From the NCBI GenBank assembly GCA_022885665.1, contig JAGQDJ010000002.1, positions 310,001 to 374,000 of the forward strand: DNA of 64,000 nt, given 5' to 3'. Within the stretch, counting starts at the first letter, position 1; each line of letters starts with the position of its first letter. The stretch is from Triops longicaudatus (taxonomy: Eukaryota; Arthropoda; Branchiopoda; Notostraca; Triopsidae). The notes below the pieces were generated by a model. The model made no database searches and was not told where the DNA came from. It saw nothing but the letters and a program-made list of their open reading frames with translations. Of the stretch, positions 62,167 to 64,000 are shown one piece after another. The position numbers and the translations under genes are program-made.

Positions 62167-64000
62167 TCTGGAAAAGATTTCCTCTCATTGTTTGCTCCTC
62201 CGTCGTTACTTGCCACCCACTAAAGCTTTTCATAGCCAGTCCGTTGAATACAAACAAAACAGATCAAGAGTGCTCTAACCCATAGCTCTTGAAATGCAAA
62301 CAATTAAAGTTTACTTTTCAGTTCCACTTGGAGACATTGCCAACCGTGTTTCCATACACAAAAAGTGGGTGAAGAAGTTTGTGGCCTATGGGTGTTTTAT
62401 TCGAATCACGTGTTCTGCATGTATTAGCCCAGTACCCTAAAACGTGGAGAAGTGGACCAGTCATCCATCTTTCTTCAGTTGGAGTCTATAAATCCGTGGT
62501 TCCTTTTTCTAAGCCTTGACTTAAAGTGTTTGGAATCGTAGAACATATTTTCCTTTTCTTTTTCGTACTTGGCGCGTGTTTTCTTTGTTCACTAAACTTC
62601 CCGCGCCAGTTGCAGCACAAGACAAAAGAAAGTAAAAGGTTTTTACCCCACTGGATAACTTTACGATGTCTCACAACATGGAAGTTTTCTCCAAGGTTTG
62701 CTGGTCATGAAGAAATAAAGAGCGGGATGGGGTTGGGAGAAAACAGGGAGCGCCTGGGATTCTAGTCTTGGAAGTAAAGAAGCTTTTTATATATGAATTG
62801 CCAGAAAAACGACTGGCGACTCGTTCGCTTTGTGTGCCACCGAACACCCGGCGTGCGATGGCGGGAAAATCCTTCCACCACGTGACATGACTGACTGATA
62901 TTTCTCCCTTGATTACTGAACCCTGGGGCGCCCTATAAGAGCAGCGAACATAACAAAAGCTGGATGCTGGTATTTGTCGAGCCATATTAACTATGCTTAT
63001 ACGCTACAACGATGAGCGGAGGAGTTCAATACTGCGTTGTGCTGTAATGAGCACCAAAAAAAAGTTTAATAGCAAACCACAGAATTTGAACTAAACCTTT
63101 TGCGGCTGATTACCCAGGGTTAAGTGTTGAACCAGTCGCTTACAAGGTAAAAGATCGCAAAAAGTTAAATTATATGGTGTAAATAATTTCTGTTTATGAA
63201 ATGTAGAAGAATTGCCTTTCATTTCGAAAGCGATTTGTCGGAAGCTCCTATTCTACCTAATGAAGGTTAATCAGCCTCGTGAGCATGGCTGGACCTCTGT
63301 GGCTTGCAATGCAAACTTTTTTTGCTTTGTATAATGCATTTTTCCTTCTGGCGACAGAAATATTTCTTCGTGTGGCACTATAAAATAAATTTCTAGTACC
63401 CGAATTCACTAGTGCACAGTTCTCAAAGTTTCAGCAGTGTTTAGTTGGCTTGTGAAACTAGGATTTTTTTTTCTCGAGTGTCGGATTTCACGTGCAACAT
63501 AGAAAGATTGAAATACGTTTTTTTAATTATTCTCTGCATATTTTTGAGAAACAGAAGCAAAGAGGTATTCTGAAAGTCTGCTTTTTCTTAAATGGAGATA
63601 TGGTTACCTAACTGGAAGCCCAAGTCCCATCTCTGTAATGTCAAGGAGAAAGACAGGACAAAGAAAGGAGCGAAGATTCACGAAGTTTGGATGTAAACGA
63701 AGGACCGAAGAAATGAATTGAATTTGCATTCCTTTGCAACTGTTTGAGTAGGCTAACTTTCGGAACTGTTTGATAAAACATTGGAGGTAGGAGGTAGATA
63801 GCAAATATAAGGTACCTGGTTCTCGAAGTTTGCATTTAATTTAATCCGTTGCAACTTGCTTTCGCATCCGAAGAAATCGGGGTCTTCTTTAGAACGTACC
63901 CAAGATATTGGGAAACATACTCAGTTATATTGAGTCCAAGATAATGAAAGCAATGTTCGAGTTTGTTATGTTTTAGCAGAAATTTTAATAATAAAACACT
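62167..64000. other. Upstream region, no gene recognised
   Basis: 1.8 kb that should hold the promoter and 5' leader of the chitin-binding gene. I see no convincing TATA box at the expected distance and no coding sequence. Confidence 0.45.

Noticed and set aside
1..64000. CRISPR arrays, operons or bacterial-type features
   Set aside because: The window is intron-rich arthropod DNA. The only short regular repeat is the 30-bp minisatellite, which has no spacers.

Overview
This window is eukaryotic nuclear DNA from an arthropod. Genes are split by mostly short GT-AG introns of about 50-350 bp. There is a gustatory-receptor gene with the family's C-terminal TYhhhhhQ motif, a CBM14 chitin-binding protein of the CPAP1 kind, a tyrosine-rich secreted protein that looks cuticular, and remnants of BEL/Pao, Ty3/gypsy, hAT-like and pogo-like elements. 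I cannot place it below arthropod.

Layout. 1-2.7 kb: last exon of a Tyr-rich secreted protein (+). 2.7-6.0 kb: a four-exon GT7 glycosyltransferase (-) that has the residue expected of a beta-1,4-GalNAc-transferase. 6.0-10.4 kb: no recognisable gene. 10.4-14.9 kb: divergent pair FGFR1OP/CEP43 (-) and TDRD3 (+). 15-21.3 kb: a rearranged nest of decayed Ty3/gypsy sequence with an intact-looking LTR in the opposite orientation, a 270-bp internal duplication, an 11 x 30-bp minisatellite and a 165-bp hAT-like MITE with a perfect 8-bp target duplication. 21.7-25.7 kb: gustatory receptor pseudogene, a further fragment, and one intact intronless receptor gene. 26.1-48.0 kb: a tight housekeeping block, CPSF3 (-) / MTAP (+) / V-ATPase subunit C (-) / SON (+), arranged alternately so that two divergent promoters and one convergent end lie within 22 kb. 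The second SON intron (7.5 kb) holds an antisense dead BEL/Pao element and a pogo-like MITE. 48-54.9 kb: intergenic with one repeat-like unit. 54.9-62.2 kb: two-exon chitin-binding, mucin-like secreted protein (-). 62.2-64 kb: nothing recognised.

The exon models were built by hand from splice sites, reading phase and family resemblance. Every complete model (GalNAcT 442 aa, CEP43 292, TDRD3 568, CPSF3 697, MTAP 274, VHA-C 384, SON 685, CPAP-like 772) closes in frame from ATG to stop, which is strong internal support. The genes do not form a pathway. They are conserved single genes (mRNA 3' processing and splicing, centrosome, methionine salvage, proton pumping) beside lineage-specific surface and sensory genes. 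I found no new multigene system. The most interesting items are the substrate-switch residue of the glycosyltransferase, a Gly-to-Ser change in an MTAP phosphate-site motif, the run of divergent pairs, and the transposon nest.
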